In this document: piece by piece, positions 1 through 9,086 of the stretch | How positions within the stretch are numbered: the stretch's first letter is position 1 | Layout: every line of letters begins with the position of its first letter | Assembly (NCBI RefSeq): GCF_947499945.1 | Contig: NZ_CANMQD010000002.1 | Coordinates: 372,001 to 436,000 of the forward strand | Direction of reading: 5' to 3' | Length of the DNA stretch: 64,000 bases | Source: an uncultured Sulfitobacter sp. | GTDB taxonomy: Bacteria; Pseudomonadota; Alphaproteobacteria; Rhodobacterales; Rhodobacteraceae | The notes under the pieces: model-generated | Told to the model about the DNA's origin: nothing | The model's database searches: none | What the model saw: only the letters and a program-made list of their open reading frames with translations | Translations under genes and position numbers: made by a program

Positions 1-1
1 G

Positions 2-967
2 CAAGTATGGGTCGATTTTTACCAATCGGGCCTCTTGGTTAATGATTTGGCTCCAGTGGGGATTGCTGAATTCACACAGAAAATGGCAACAACTTTAAGA
101 GAGGGGCGCAGTGATCAGAGAATTGTTCATACGCGCCAAGGGTGTAGCTTTGATCTGAGCATATTCCCCCTTGGCACGCGTTATTATGCGGCGATCTGGG
201 TTGATGTCAGTGTTCTTCATCAACAACAAAAGCAACTAGCCGATCAGCGGAGTGAGCTGGTTCGAAAAAACCAGCAGCTGTTGGCATTTTCGGCCATGGC
301 AGCACATGATCTTAAGGCCCCACTTGCGCAGCAAAAAATGCTCTTCGAATTTATCATTGAGGACTTGCTTGAAGCGCAAATGCCGCTGCCATTGGACGCA
401 CAACATAACTTTGACACGTTATGCGATTTGTCTGGGCGGATGAGTTTGCTGGTTTCTGACTTGTTGGATTATGCCAAGGCCGACTCTGACCAAGCGCCCT
501 CACGTTGTTTTGTACCGAACGAGCGGCTTGAGGATATCGTCAAGATGGCTGCACCGCGGGAGGCGATGCGTATTGTGATTACTCCAGACATGCCCGCAGT
601 AAAGGTAGAGCCGACCTGCTTTGATATGGTGATGCGCAACTTGATTACGAATGCGGCCAAGCATCACGATAAGCGTAAAGGTACAATTACCATTCGCGGA
701 TATATCAATCAGGGCCAAGTGGTGATTGATGTTGAAGATGACGGACCGGGCATCAGCCCTGCGGATCAGGAACGTGTGTTTGAACCTTTTTCGAGGCTGA
801 CCCAGACAGAAGGGACAGGTCTCGGTCTTGCGTTTGTTCAGAGGACGGTTGCGGCATGGGGAGGCGAAATCACGTTGCGGTCAGCACCCGTGCGCGGCTG
901 CATCTTTAGCATCACTTTGCCACCTGATACAGTGGAGGCTGCCGTGGTTCTACCATCAGTAGCATAG
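2..967 (+). CDS. Sensor histidine kinase, 5'-truncated by window edge
   Basis: C-terminal part of a two-component sensor kinase. The frame stays open to the first base, so the true start lies outside; a TTG at 35 is only the first possible start codon. Numbered from that TTG, residues 1-60 look like the end of a PAS-type sensing domain, then a short coiled linker, a HisKA domain with phospho-acceptor H91 in AAHDLKAPL, and an HATPase domain with N-box (RNLITNAAKHHD, about 201), G1 DDGPGI (235-240) and G2 GTGLGL (260-265). All catalytic boxes are intact, so autophosphorylation is expected. No membrane segment is visible in the part present. No response regulator follows, so its partner is unknown. 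Confidence 0.85.
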   Translation, partial: QVWVDFYQSGLLVNDLAPVGIAEFTQKMATTLREGRSDQRIVHTRQGCSFDLSIFPLGTRYYAAIWVDVSVLHQQQKQLADQRSELVRKNQQLLAFSAMAAHDLKAPLAQQKMLFEFIIEDLLEAQMPLPLDAQHNFDTLCDLSGRMSLLVSDLLDYAKADSDQAPSRCFVPNERLEDIVKMAAPREAMRIVITPDMPAVKVEPTCFDMVMRNLITNAAKHHDKRKGTITIRGYINQGQVVIDVEDDGPGISPADQERVFEPFSRLTQTEGTGLGLAFVQRTVAAWGGEITLRSAPVRGCIFSITLPPDTVEAAVVLPSVA

Positions 968-1064
968 GGACAATCGCGGCTGGCCTATTTTTGGACTTGA
1001 TCAGATCAGCAACACAGCTTGCAAATTGTTAGGAATGCCGCCACCCAACAGGCTAGCAGTGCCA

Positions 1065-2231
1065 TTATTCAAAAAGCACTTTTAACAAATTTGATACTTC
1101 GGTTCGTTTCTCAAGGTGGGCGACCCATTCAGCGGGAATACCTTGTGCCCCACCGCAGCCGTAAATTGCACCCATAACCGCACCGACCAGAATGGCCCGT
1201 CCACAGGTATCACCGCCAGCATAAATGTTGCGGCGGATTGCATCGCTGAATGATGGGGCTGTCGCGATGTTATGGGCGGCGGATGGCACGCCAAAGGGTA
1301 AGTCACAGGCCATACCAAATTGCTGTGTTACGTTCTCACAGCTTTCATCTCTCATGGCGATTGCTTTATCCAGCAGGGTCACAGCCTCCCCTTGCGCGAT
1401 GGAGCGCGCGGCGCGAACCGCGTCGGCACTGGTGCCGTATGTAAGTGCGCCCCTTATCATATGAGCCGATATTAAGCCGTAGTGCGCAGCAGTCGGGTGA
1501 TCGTTTGTAGTCTTCACCGCTGATGCGACGATCCCGTCAAAGGCCGCGTTTTGATTTCGGGATACGAGAAGCGCGACAAGTGGAGGTAACTTTGCAATTG
1601 CTGGAAGCTGCAAGTCATGTGCCCCAGTCGGAAGAGGAACCTTTTTGAGTTTGTCCAACAGCAGCATCGCATAGGTCACTATTGCGTCGTCGTCATAAGT
1701 GGCGCGGATTTGCTCCTCAAACTCTTGATTCAAAGCAGTCCCTGAATGTCTCATCAAGAGAGGGAGAGCTTTTCCCAAAACGCTTTTTCCGATGCGTGCT
1801 GGCGCGTCAGAAGGATCCGTCTCTATGCATGCCATGGCCGCGTCTTCGAAATGGCGCATATTGTCCAAAGTCGCTCGCGTCGCATGATCAATATACCCAA
1901 CGTAGCCGCCTCCATAGCCGAAATGCGCCTGAAACGCATCGGCAAACGCAGCTTCTTCAAAGTGCCCGCCGGATGCAGCGAGGGTCCGCAACATTACAAC
2001 TGCCTGCTCGCCGTATTGCGACTGTGCACCAGCGGTGCGATTGGGATGGGCGAAAAAGCCCATCACTCCTTCATAGTTTTTTGGATCAGGTGCAGAAAAT
2101 TCAGGCACATCAGGCGCAATCTTTCGAATATGGGATTGATCATAAATCCAATGAAGCCCCATCGCGGCCGCATCTGCGACCAAGGCACCAAGGATCATAT
2201 TTTTGCATCTGTTCTGAATAGCTTCTGCCAT
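1065..2231 (-). CDS. ADP-ribosylglycohydrolase family protein, J1-crystallin/SelJ-like
   Basis: A 388-residue member of the ADP-ribosylglycohydrolase (DraG) fold. The N-terminal GALVADAAAMGLHWIYD block, the central GYGGGYVGYIDHATRATL block and the C-terminal GGDTCGRAILVGAVMGAIYG block are typical of the J1-crystallin/SelJ-like branch. Classical DraG enzymes carry GDTD in the last block, where both aspartates help bind magnesium; here it is GDTC, so ADP-ribosyl hydrolysis cannot be assumed. The start at 2231 is chosen over an ATG seven codons upstream because GGGGAGAAGG precedes it. The gene is monocistronic and convergent with the kinase. Its substrate is unknown. Confidence 0.85.
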   Translation of the reverse strand: MAEAIQNRCKNMILGALVADAAAMGLHWIYDQSHIRKIAPDVPEFSAPDPKNYEGVMGFFAHPNRTAGAQSQYGEQAVVMLRTLAASGGHFEEAAFADAFQAHFGYGGGYVGYIDHATRATLDNMRHFEDAAMACIETDPSDAPARIGKSVLGKALPLLMRHSGTALNQEFEEQIRATYDDDAIVTYAMLLLDKLKKVPLPTGAHDLQLPAIAKLPPLVALLVSRNQNAAFDGIVASAVKTTNDHPTAAHYGLISAHMIRGALTYGTSADAVRAARSIAQGEAVTLLDKAIAMRDESCENVTQQFGMACDLPFGVPSAAHNIATAPSFSDAIRRNIYAGGDTCGRAILVGAVMGAIYGCGGAQGIPAEWVAHLEKRTEVSNLLKVLFE

Positions 2232-2573
2232 CGCCTTCTCCCCGCGTTGCATTTGTTTCTGCTTAGGACAGTCCAGCTGCCTTGGGAAGGCGACGTCAGC
2301 TGTCTAACTCACTTGCGAATTCCATAATTGGATGGCGGCTGAATCGTTGCGCGCAAGCTGCGATAGAGAAACAATCCAGTACCGATCTCACCTACATGCC
2401 GCAGTTGTCAAAAATTGTGCGTTTTTCATGAATGGGCAAAAAAAATCGATACTCGTATAACTGATTGCTTCTTATGCCGAATGCAGCATGAGTGGGAAGT
2501 TTTGATCAAATTCTACTACATTTGTGAAACCGGCTGATGTGGATGAGATGCGGTCCAAGGAAATTCTGAAGAT
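2232..2573. other. Intergenic region between divergent genes (342 bp)
   Basis: Divergent gap between the ADP-ribosylglycohydrolase gene and the broken RTX gene. It is AT-richer than its neighbours and must hold promoters for both directions. I see no convincing small gene, repeat or terminator. A TGA at 2544 closes the RTX reading frame upstream of the GTG at 2574. Confidence 0.4.
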
Positions 2574-3803
2574 GTGCCCATGATTGATACGCCTCAGATA
2601 GGTGGCGCTTTCACGCCTAGTGTGACAGCGCGCTTTGACAGCTTTGGGTATGGAAACGGGCAGACCGTTTTCGATAGCGGCGACGCCACAGGGGCCGATA
2701 ATATTTTCTTGAGCCGATCCGGCACGGGTGGCACGATGGAATTTGTTGTCTATGTGGACGGGGTGCGCCATGCTGTTGTAGCGGACAGCGTGATCGTAGT
2801 GGGCGAGACAGCCACGTGGTCTGTAGCGGTGGATCCCGACAGTCTCATGTCACTTGAGAAAAATGGAGCAGGTGTCGCGTAGGGTCAGGGTGATGTACAC
2901 GCAGATGTGCCGCGCCCTTTTACGGTGCTGGGTGAATTCAATATCGATGCATATGCAACACTCATGGGTGACGTCAGCGCGGTGGTCTTTGAAGGGCAGG
3001 ATATGCTGTCTTCCGGCTCAGTCAGTGGGACAGACGATGCCGACGTTCTGACGGGTGGCGTTGGGGCCGATACGTTCCTTGCTTTGGGTGCTGTCAATTC
3101 CGTGAATGGCGGGTCAGGCGATGACTCTCTCGTAGGTGGAGATGGGAACAATACACTGCGTGGTGGTCACGGCGACGACACGCTGATTGCCGGCATCGGA
3201 ACCGATACGATTTACGGGGACGATGGGAACGACATTCTGGTGGACAGTCAGGCCAATGATGAGATCCACGGCGGTGCTGGAAATGATCTGGCATTTATCG
3301 GCGTCTATGAGGACTCTGACAGCATCTATATGGACGAAGGTATTGACTTCATCGACGGGCAGAGTGCGGGGTCTGCTTTCCATGCCGAGGGCGGTGATGG
3401 AAACAATTTGATCAATGCCAGCAACGGAAATGATACGATTCATGGTAATGAGGGAAATGACGGACTGAGTAGTGGTGCAGGTTACGACACCCTTGATGGC
3501 GGGGCTGGAACCGACACGCTTACCGGTGGCACAGGTGATGAAGTTTTCGCAATCCACGCGGTCGAAGGGTCTGTGACAGTTCAGGGCTTTGGCGTGGATG
3601 ATGCTGCCGACAGGATTGACGTGAGCGGCCTCGGCGATGTTTTCGAAACACCAGAAGAGTTGATGGTCGCCTTGTCCTGTACTGACCGCCAGACAAACCT
3701 GAGCTTTGATGTTGATGGCTGTACGTCGTTGCTCACAATCATGAGCGAAAACGAGTTGGATGAGGACGACTTCTTCTTTTATAAATTGCTGAGAGCCAAA
3801 TGA
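2574..3803 (+). pseudogene. LamG/concanavalin-like plus RTX-repeat protein, interrupted by in-frame TAG
   Basis: Two adjacent ORFs (2574-2882 and 2907-3803) lie in the same frame and are separated only by a TAG at 2880-2882. Reading through it joins ...KNGAGVA to GQGDVHADVPRPFTVLGE..., which restores the usual C-terminal part of a LamG-type domain. Residues about 1-145 form this lectin-like beta-sandwich (GETATWSVAVD is characteristic), followed by about 10 glycine/aspartate-rich RTX nonapeptides (GGxGxDxLx) that bind calcium in proteins exported by type I secretion. The start is uncertain: a GTG at 2574 is used, and the upstream frame is closed at 2544. The C-terminal residues resemble an RTX tail. 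It is either a decayed gene, a sequencing error or a readthrough case. Confidence 0.7.
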
Positions 3804-3840
3804 AAAGCGGCACGCACTCCGGTGGAGTGCGTGCCGCTTT
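3804..3840 (+). terminator. Rho-independent type terminator, probably bidirectional
   Basis: Perfect 17-bp inverted repeat (AAAGCGGCACGCACTCC and its complement) with a GGT loop, beginning directly after the stop codon of the RTX gene. The arms end in TTT, and the reverse strand reads into CTTTT, so it can serve both this gene and the convergent TRAP-1 operon. Confidence 0.85.
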
Positions 3841-3865
3841 CGTTATGCCGCGTGTAAAGGCGCTC

Positions 3866-5533
3866 TTAATACCATGGGATCAGGAACAGTGTGATTGCGG
3901 GGAAGGCCACCAGCAGCACAACGCGAAACAAATCAGACGCAACAAAGAATAGCACCGCCTTATAGGTCTCGATGATGGGCGTAGAGCGGTCCATCGCGTT
4001 GATGATAAATAGGTTCATGCCAACAGGCGGCGTAATCAGACCGACCTCAACCACGATCAGCACAAGGATGCCGAACCAGATCGCTGTCTGTTCGATGTTA
4101 ATGCGGTTGAGCGCACTCTCGTTCGCGCCGCGGATGTTCAACTCGCGCAGCAACTCGCGGCTAAGCTCTCCGCCGCTTGCCACCACATCGCGTGCTTGTT
4201 GTACCATTTCAGGCGTTGTCTCGTTCACGATGGCAATGATCTGGTTTTGACTGAGCGATAGCGTTGCGGCATCGGCTACAGAGCCTAGCCCGAGTAGGGC
4301 AGCCTGTGCATTGCTCTTGTCCAGCAATCTGTCGAATTTTGCTTCAGTTAGGTTCGGGATGCCTCCACCTAGCAATCCGTCCCAAACGGTCATACCCTCT
4401 TGGATCGCGGTATCCAGTTTGGCAGCGTGAAGATCCATCATCAAGACAAAGCCAAAGTCGAGTTCAAGCATGATTGGCCAGAAGATCGGGATGGTCAGTA
4501 GGATCATCGAAAGGCTGTCCATCACACAGCCGAGCAGCAAATAGAGCACGAGGATAAAGATCAGCACCATCCACGGGCTGACGCCTTGCTCCACGACCCA
4601 CGCGGCAATCTCTTGGGGTACTTGAGTGAGGGCGAGGAAGCCATTATAAAAGGCAGCGCCCAGTACGATGAAAAAGATCATCGCAGTGGACCGGGCAGTG
4701 ACGTAGAAGCTTTCAGCCAGCGACGAGCGGCTCAGTCCTCCTGCAAACCATGCGATCACCCCTGTGCCAAGTGCGCCAACCGCAGCGCCTTCGGTTGGGG
4801 TGAACCACCCCAGATAGATGCCGCCGACGACAGTACCAAAGACAAGCAGCACTGGCCAAACATCAACCAGGGCCATGAAGCGCTCCATATAGGGCATGCG
4901 CTCGCGGGTGCCCGCGCTGTTGGGGTAGAGGCGCACATACAGGGAGATCACAAGGACATAGCCAAGAGCGGCAATGATGCCCGGAATAAAGGCTGCAAGG
5001 AACATCTTGGCGATATTCTGTTCAGTCAGGATCGCGTAGATCACCAGAACCACAGAGGGTGGGATCAGGATGCCAAGCGTGCCGCCAGCGGCCAGTGTTG
5101 CAGAAGAGAAGCCACCAGAATATCCGTAACGCTTGAGTTCGGGCAGGGCCACGCGGCTCATGGTGGCAGCAGTCGCGAGGGAAGACCCGCAGATTGCCCC
5201 AAAGCCAGCGCAAGCGCCAATAGCAGCCATTGCCACGCCGCCTTTGCGGTGACCCAAGAAACTCTCTGCTGCTTTGAACAGCGCCTGACTCATCCCTCCC
5301 AAAGTTGCGAAATGACCCATCAATAGAAACATCGGGATGATCGACAGCGAGTAGCTGGAAAAAGTTGTGTATGTCTCGGATTTGAGCCGGGCGACGGCGA
5401 TAAAAGCATCACCGTTGACAAACACAAGCCCGCCAAAACCTACGGTGAACATCGCCAGACCAATGGGGACGCGCAGGAAGATCAGCCCGAGAAGGACAGG
5501 AAACGACAGGGCGCCAATCGCTACATCACTCAA
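3866..5533 (-). CDS. dctM: TRAP transporter large permease DctM (TRAP-1), with internal insertion
   Basis: Membrane permease of a tripartite ATP-independent periplasmic transporter, which uses the sodium gradient to import organic acids delivered by the DctP receptor. The start is a TTG at 5533 that overlaps the dctQ stop (TTGA); the open frame upstream of it has no homology. That gives 555 residues, well above the usual 425-440. Typical DctM blocks are present: GSSLATAATMSRVALPEL (about 116-133), LGILIPPS, GWFTPTEGAA and VVEVGLITPPVGMN. The extra length is one block of about 120 mostly hydrophilic residues (about 362-482) between a transmembrane helix near ILLTIPIFWPIM and the conserved IWFGILVLIVVE. 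The remaining helices match the family. Confidence 0.93.
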   Translation of the reverse strand: MSDVAIGALSFPVLLGLIFLRVPIGLAMFTVGFGGLVFVNGDAFIAVARLKSETYTTFSSYSLSIIPMFLLMGHFATLGGMSQALFKAAESFLGHRKGGVAMAAIGACAGFGAICGSSLATAATMSRVALPELKRYGYSGGFSSATLAAGGTLGILIPPSVVLVIYAILTEQNIAKMFLAAFIPGIIAALGYVLVISLYVRLYPNSAGTRERMPYMERFMALVDVWPVLLVFGTVVGGIYLGWFTPTEGAAVGALGTGVIAWFAGGLSRSSLAESFYVTARSTAMIFFIVLGAAFYNGFLALTQVPQEIAAWVVEQGVSPWMVLIFILVLYLLLGCVMDSLSMILLTIPIFWPIMLELDFGFVLMMDLHAAKLDTAIQEGMTVWDGLLGGGIPNLTEAKFDRLLDKSNAQAALLGLGSVADAATLSLSQNQIIAIVNETTPEMVQQARDVVASGGELSRELLRELNIRGANESALNRINIEQTAIWFGILVLIVVEVGLITPPVGMNLFIINAMDRSTPIIETYKAVLFFVASDLFRVVLLVAFPAITLFLIPWY

Positions 5534-6114
5534 TGGTCTGCTCCGTCCATAGTCGGCAGATAGTTCTGCCCCGTTGCTGCCGATGCGATACGCAAGACGG
5601 CGATGTAAACGCTCACAAATGCGCTGGTGACTGCACCAAACATGCACAGCGCATAGCCCCACCAGACGGGAAATTCGAGTAGCAGCGAGGTCTGGCCCGA
5701 GTTCAGCTTGCTCAGCAGGCCAGCATAGAGTTGCACTGCGATCAGGACGAGGACAGTGGCAAACAGCACGTCGATCAGCATTTGTAAAATGCGGTCCGCA
5801 CGCGGTGAAAGTTTGGATGTAAAAATATCGACAGAGGCATGGCCACCCGTGATTTGGCACCAAGGCAGAAACGCAAAGATGGAAAAAGCCACGCCCGCCT
5901 CGATCAATTCGAAATCGCCATTGATCGGACCGATGCCCGCGTCAATCAACCATCGCGCAAGATCAGGCATGAGGGAGACAACTGCGTCGGCGTGCAGCAC
6001 ACCATTCAGGCTGCGCCCGACAATGGAAATACAGGTCAAGACGATCAGCGCAGTGAGCATGACGCCACCAAGATAAGCCATCGCACGCGACAATCTATAT
6101 ATGAAAGAGTACAT
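5530..6114 (-). CDS. dctQ: TRAP transporter small permease DctQ (TRAP-1)
   Basis: A 194-residue inner-membrane protein with four predicted hydrophobic segments, the standard DctQ topology. The family's central GHASVDIF sequence (after PWCQIT) is present. It pairs with DctM to form the membrane part of TRAP-1. Its stop codon overlaps the start of dctM, indicating translational coupling. An 85-bp gap with a GC-rich hairpin separates it from dctP upstream. It is slightly longer than usual because of a loop near residues 45-65. Confidence 0.9.
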   Translation of the reverse strand: MYSFIYRLSRAMAYLGGVMLTALIVLTCISIVGRSLNGVLHADAVVSLMPDLARWLIDAGIGPINGDFELIEAGVAFSIFAFLPWCQITGGHASVDIFTSKLSPRADRILQMLIDVLFATVLVLIAVQLYAGLLSKLNSGQTSLLLEFPVWWGYALCMFGAVTSAFVSVYIAVLRIASAATGQNYLPTMDGADH

Positions 6115-6149
6115 TCTGGCCCCACAAGTCGTATGGCAAATTATGCCTA

Positions 6150-6172
6150 GGCCGCCCCAATCCAGGGCGGCC
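6150..6172 (-). terminator. Intercistronic hairpin between dctP and dctQ (TRAP-1)
   Basis: Perfect 8-bp GC-only stem GGCCGCCC/GGGCGGCC with a 7-nt loop, located just after dctP and before dctQ on the minus strand. There is no long U-tract, so a partial terminator or RNA-stabilising hairpin that keeps receptor mRNA in excess over permease mRNA is more likely than full termination. Confidence 0.55.
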
Positions 6173-6199
6173 AGCCGTTTTATAGCTTGTCTATTGCGA

Positions 6200-7243
6200 T
6201 CAGAATTTTGACATAATGCCTTTGCATTCGCCTGACATCAGCGCCCGCGCCTCATCGATGATGGCTTGGCCATCACGGCCTTTGCTGTCCATATCAGCGA
6301 TCCAGTCTGCATAGATCGGCTCGATGACGGGCAGCCAGTCGGAGGCAGCAGTTGCTGCATCCACAGTGACAATGTTGTTTCCCATCTCAACTGCAATAAC
6401 CCGTGCAGGACCATCAGCATCAGCTTGAGTGCCGCCGGCAAAAACCGAGAAGTCCAAACCGGAGTTCGCGTCCATCACGGCCTTAAGATCGTCTGGCAGA
6501 TTATTGTACGAGTTGTTGTTCATCGCCAGAACAAATCCGAGGGTGTAAAGGCCAGGGCCTTCAAATTCGGTGTGGTTCTCAACCAACTCGGGCACTTTGA
6601 GCGCTGGTGTCACTTCCCATGGGATCGTGGTGCCGTCGATCACGCCTTTGGACAAGCCTTCGGCGATGGCAGGAACGGGCATGCCCACGGGAGTCGCACC
6701 CGTCCGCTCAAGCAGTTGGTTCACAAGGCGCGAGCCACCGCGAATTTTCATGCCTTCAAGGTCGGATGGAACTTCGACGGGATCAGACGTATGGAACATG
6801 CCGGGGCCGTGGACCCATGTCCCAAGGATATGCACATCCTTGAAATCTTCGCGCATATTTTTGTCGTACATCTTCCAATAGGCGCAGGAGGCGGCGCGCG
6901 CATCCTCGACCATAAAGGGCAGCTCGAACACTTCGGTTTCGGGGAAGCGGCCAGGTGTATAGCCTACAACGGTCCAGACGATATCTGCCACGCCATCAAC
7001 TGCTTGGTCGAGCAGCTCTGGTGGAGTACCGCCAAGTGCCATTGAGTTGAACATCTCAATCTTGATCCGCCCATCAGATTCCGTCGCAATGCGGTCTGCC
7101 CAAACAGAAAGAACTTGCTTGGGTACGTTGGCCTGCGCTGGTAGGAACTGATGCATGTTCAGCGTCACTTCTTGCGCCAGTGCTCCAGAAGCGGCAAAAG
7201 CCAATGCAGTCGCGCCCAAAAGCGTTGATTTCAGTTTATTCAT
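6200..7243 (-). CDS. dctP: TRAP transporter substrate-binding protein DctP (TRAP-1)
   Basis: Periplasmic receptor of TRAP-1, 347 residues. The start at 7243 gives a clear signal peptide (LLGATALAFAASGALA, cleavage before QEVTL) and is preceded by GGGAGAGA; a start five codons earlier would run through that ribosome site. The mature protein has the DctP fold, including GLKIRGG-like (EGMKIRGGSRLV) and the conserved substrate arginine region, followed by VDGTTIPWEV. The ligand cannot be read from sequence. First gene of a dctP-dctQ-dctM operon; the long upstream gap presumably holds its promoter. Confidence 0.92.
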   Translation of the reverse strand: MNKLKSTLLGATALAFAASGALAQEVTLNMHQFLPAQANVPKQVLSVWADRIATESDGRIKIEMFNSMALGGTPPELLDQAVDGVADIVWTVVGYTPGRFPETEVFELPFMVEDARAASCAYWKMYDKNMREDFKDVHILGTWVHGPGMFHTSDPVEVPSDLEGMKIRGGSRLVNQLLERTGATPVGMPVPAIAEGLSKGVIDGTTIPWEVTPALKVPELVENHTEFEGPGLYTLGFVLAMNNNSYNNLPDDLKAVMDANSGLDFSVFAGGTQADADGPARVIAVEMGNNIVTVDAATAASDWLPVIEPIYADWIADMDSKGRDGQAIIDEARALMSGECKGIMSKF

Positions 7244-7707
7244 AGTTCTCTCTCCCATTATCTTTCAGAGTTACACACCAAAGGCGGCTCTCTGCAAAGG
7301 GTCTTTGTGTAGCGGTTTTAAAACACGGCATTCCCGACCCTAATAGTTATGTGCCATACCTAAATACATTTGTCGCCTTGAATTATCACCTGCCAATTGT
7401 GAAGTTTGCAGTGATTTTTTGGAAAGTGGTCGTTTCCCCCTCGAAAATGCAGACAGGAATGCGAGGGGTAGGCAGCCCCGGCCGACCCAATCAGGGAACC
7501 TGTCCAGCCACAGGTTTCACATAGTTTTCGCATTTTCAGTGACCTCCAAACACCTTCATCGCCGGAATACTCGTTTATCATCTCTTCGTATTGCTGGCTC
7601 TGGGCTGAATTTTTTCTTCTTATGCTGACTGCACATGTACAGTCTATGGAAACTGTTGCACGGGTATTGCAGTATGATGAGAAGAGAATCCCCATGGAAA
7701 ATTTGAC
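7244..7707. other. Intergenic region between divergent operons (464 bp)
   Basis: Divergent gap between TRAP-1 and the protease-RimK-AstE operon. It is AT-richer than the flanking genes. Open frames on both strands (for example a 172-residue one on the minus strand from 7878) show no recognisable protein features and cross into the protease gene. Promoters for both operons must lie here; I could not assign boxes with confidence. Confidence 0.4.
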
Positions 7708-8184
7708 ATGACTCACGGCGCAACGGACCAGTCTCAGCCATTGATGATCATTGGCTGGCATGAATGTATCAGCCTGCCTGATCTTGGCCTCACCGATTTT
7801 GCCGTAAAGGTCGATACGGGTGCAAAAACCACTGCACTTCATGCTGTAGACATAGAGACCTATTATCAAAATGATCAAAAATGGGTGCGATTCCTCAGCC
7901 CTGATATCAAGGGGGAGCCGTCGCGTGTTCTGACGTTTCCGGTCTTCACCAAGCGCGCCATCACCAACACCAGTGGTATGCCAGAGACGCGTATCGTCAT
8001 CCGCACACCAATGATCCTTGCGGGTCGCAAGTGGAAAATCGACATCTCCCTGACGGACCGTGGCTCCATGCGGTTCCCCTTAATTCTCGGGCGGCGCGCA
8101 CTGCGTCATCACAATATCGCCGTTCATCCGGGCAAATCATACCTTGTCAGCACAAAGCCGGCATTTGAAGGAAACACACCATGA
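7708..8184 (+). CDS. Putative ATP-dependent zinc protease / retropepsin-like protease (RimB-type, PF05618)
   Basis: A 158-residue cytoplasmic protein of the family annotated as 'ATP-dependent zinc protease', more recently viewed as retropepsin-like. The signature [12 protein letters not shown] (D36-T37-G38-A39) supplies the DTGA active-site motif, and the C-terminal [25 protein letters not shown] is strongly conserved in the family. Members are often encoded beside rimK and are proposed to cleave or trim glutamate tails added by RimK. Here the stop overlaps the rimK start (ATGA), so the two are translationally coupled. The start is an ATG at 7708 with a weak GGAAAA site upstream. Confidence 0.85.
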   Translation: MTHGATDQSQPLMIIGWHECISLPDLGLTDFAVKVDTGAKTTALHAVDIETYYQNDQKWVRFLSPDIKGEPSRVLTFPVFTKRAITNTSGMPETRIVIRTPMILAGRKWKIDISLTDRGSMRFPLILGRRALRHHNIAVHPGKSYLVSTKPAFEGNTP

Positions 8185-9086
8185 AGATCGCAATGCTTGC
8201 CCGAAATGCAAACCTTTATACCCACCAGCGCCTCAAGGAAGCGGCGGAGACGCGCGGGCACACGCTCGATATCATCAACACGCTGCGCTGCTATATGAAC
8301 ATCGTGTCACAGAACCCTGAAATCTACTACAATGGCGAAAAGCTGGAAGGCTATGACGCAGTCATCCCACGCATCGGTGCCTCGATCACATTTTACGGCA
8401 TGGCCGTGCTGCGCCAGTTCGAGATGCAGGGCGTCTATCCACTTAACGAGAGTGTGGGCATTGGTCGCTCGCGCGACAAGCTGCGCTCAATGCAGCTGCT
8501 GGCACGTGACGGCATCGGCCTACCTACGACAACCTTTGCGCATGACCCCAAACAGACCGAAGAAGTGCTGGATCTCGCAGGCGGTGCCCCTGTTGTGATC
8601 AAGCTGTTGGAGGGCACCCAAGGTATAGGTGTGGTTCTGGCCGATACCAAACGCTCGGCCAAATCTGTGGTTGAAGCGTTTCGCGGCGCAGGTGTGAACA
8701 TTCTAGTGCAGGAGTTCATCAAGGAGGCAGGCGGCACAGACATCCGTGCCATTGTGATCGGGGGCAAAGTTGTCGCCGCGATGAAGCGTACAGGGGCGGC
8801 AGGGGACTTCCGCTCAAACCTGCACCGTGGCGGTACGGCAGAGGTTATAAAACTGACTGCAAAGGAGCGTACAACTGCGATTAAATCTGCCAAGGCGATG
8901 GGCCTTAACGTGTGTGGTGTTGATATGCTGCGCGCAGACCGTGGCCCAGTGGTGATGGAAGTAAACTCCTCCCCCGGTCTGGAAGGGGTCGAGAAGGCAA
9001 CAGGCCTCGATATCGCGGGCATGATGATCGAGCATATCGAGAAGCACGCCAAGCCCAACGCCACAAAGACCAAGGGAAAAGGATGA
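8181..9086 (+). CDS. rimK: RimK family alpha-L-glutamate ligase (ATP-grasp)
   Basis: A 301-residue ATP-grasp enzyme matching RimK, which ligates glutamate residues onto the C-terminus of ribosomal protein S6 in Escherichia coli. The N-terminal pre-ATP-grasp domain contains [12 protein letters not shown], the central domain has [16 protein letters not shown] and the nucleotide/metal-binding part GADIRA-like ([12 protein letters not shown]) and [13 protein letters not shown] near the C-terminus (the Mg-binding E and N). Length matches E. coli RimK (300). It is sandwiched, with ATGA overlaps on both sides, between a protease and a deacylase. The protein target is not known here; S6 or another peptide is possible. 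Confidence 0.9.
   Translation: MKIAMLARNANLYTHQRLKEAAETRGHTLDIINTLRCYMNIVSQNPEIYYNGEKLEGYDAVIPRIGASITFYGMAVLRQFEMQGVYPLNESVGIGRSRDKLRSMQLLARDGIGLPTTTFAHDPKQTEEVLDLAGGAPVVIKLLEGTQGIGVVLADTKRSAKSVVEAFRGAGVNILVQEFIKEAGGTDIRAIVIGGKVVAAMKRTGAAGDFRSNLHRGGTAEVIKLTAKERTTAIKSAKAMGLNVCGVDMLRADRGPVVMEVNSSPGLEGVEKATGLDIAGMMIEHIEKHAKPNATKTKGKG

Noticed and set aside
3866-5863. A 665-residue reading of the TRAP-1 permease
   Set aside because: The first 110 residues lie antisense-like within the dctQ coding frame and are unlike DctM; the TTG at 5533 fits.
7360-7878. 172-residue minus-strand frame
   Set aside because: It crosses the start of the RimB-type protease gene and shows no domain, signal or ribosome site.
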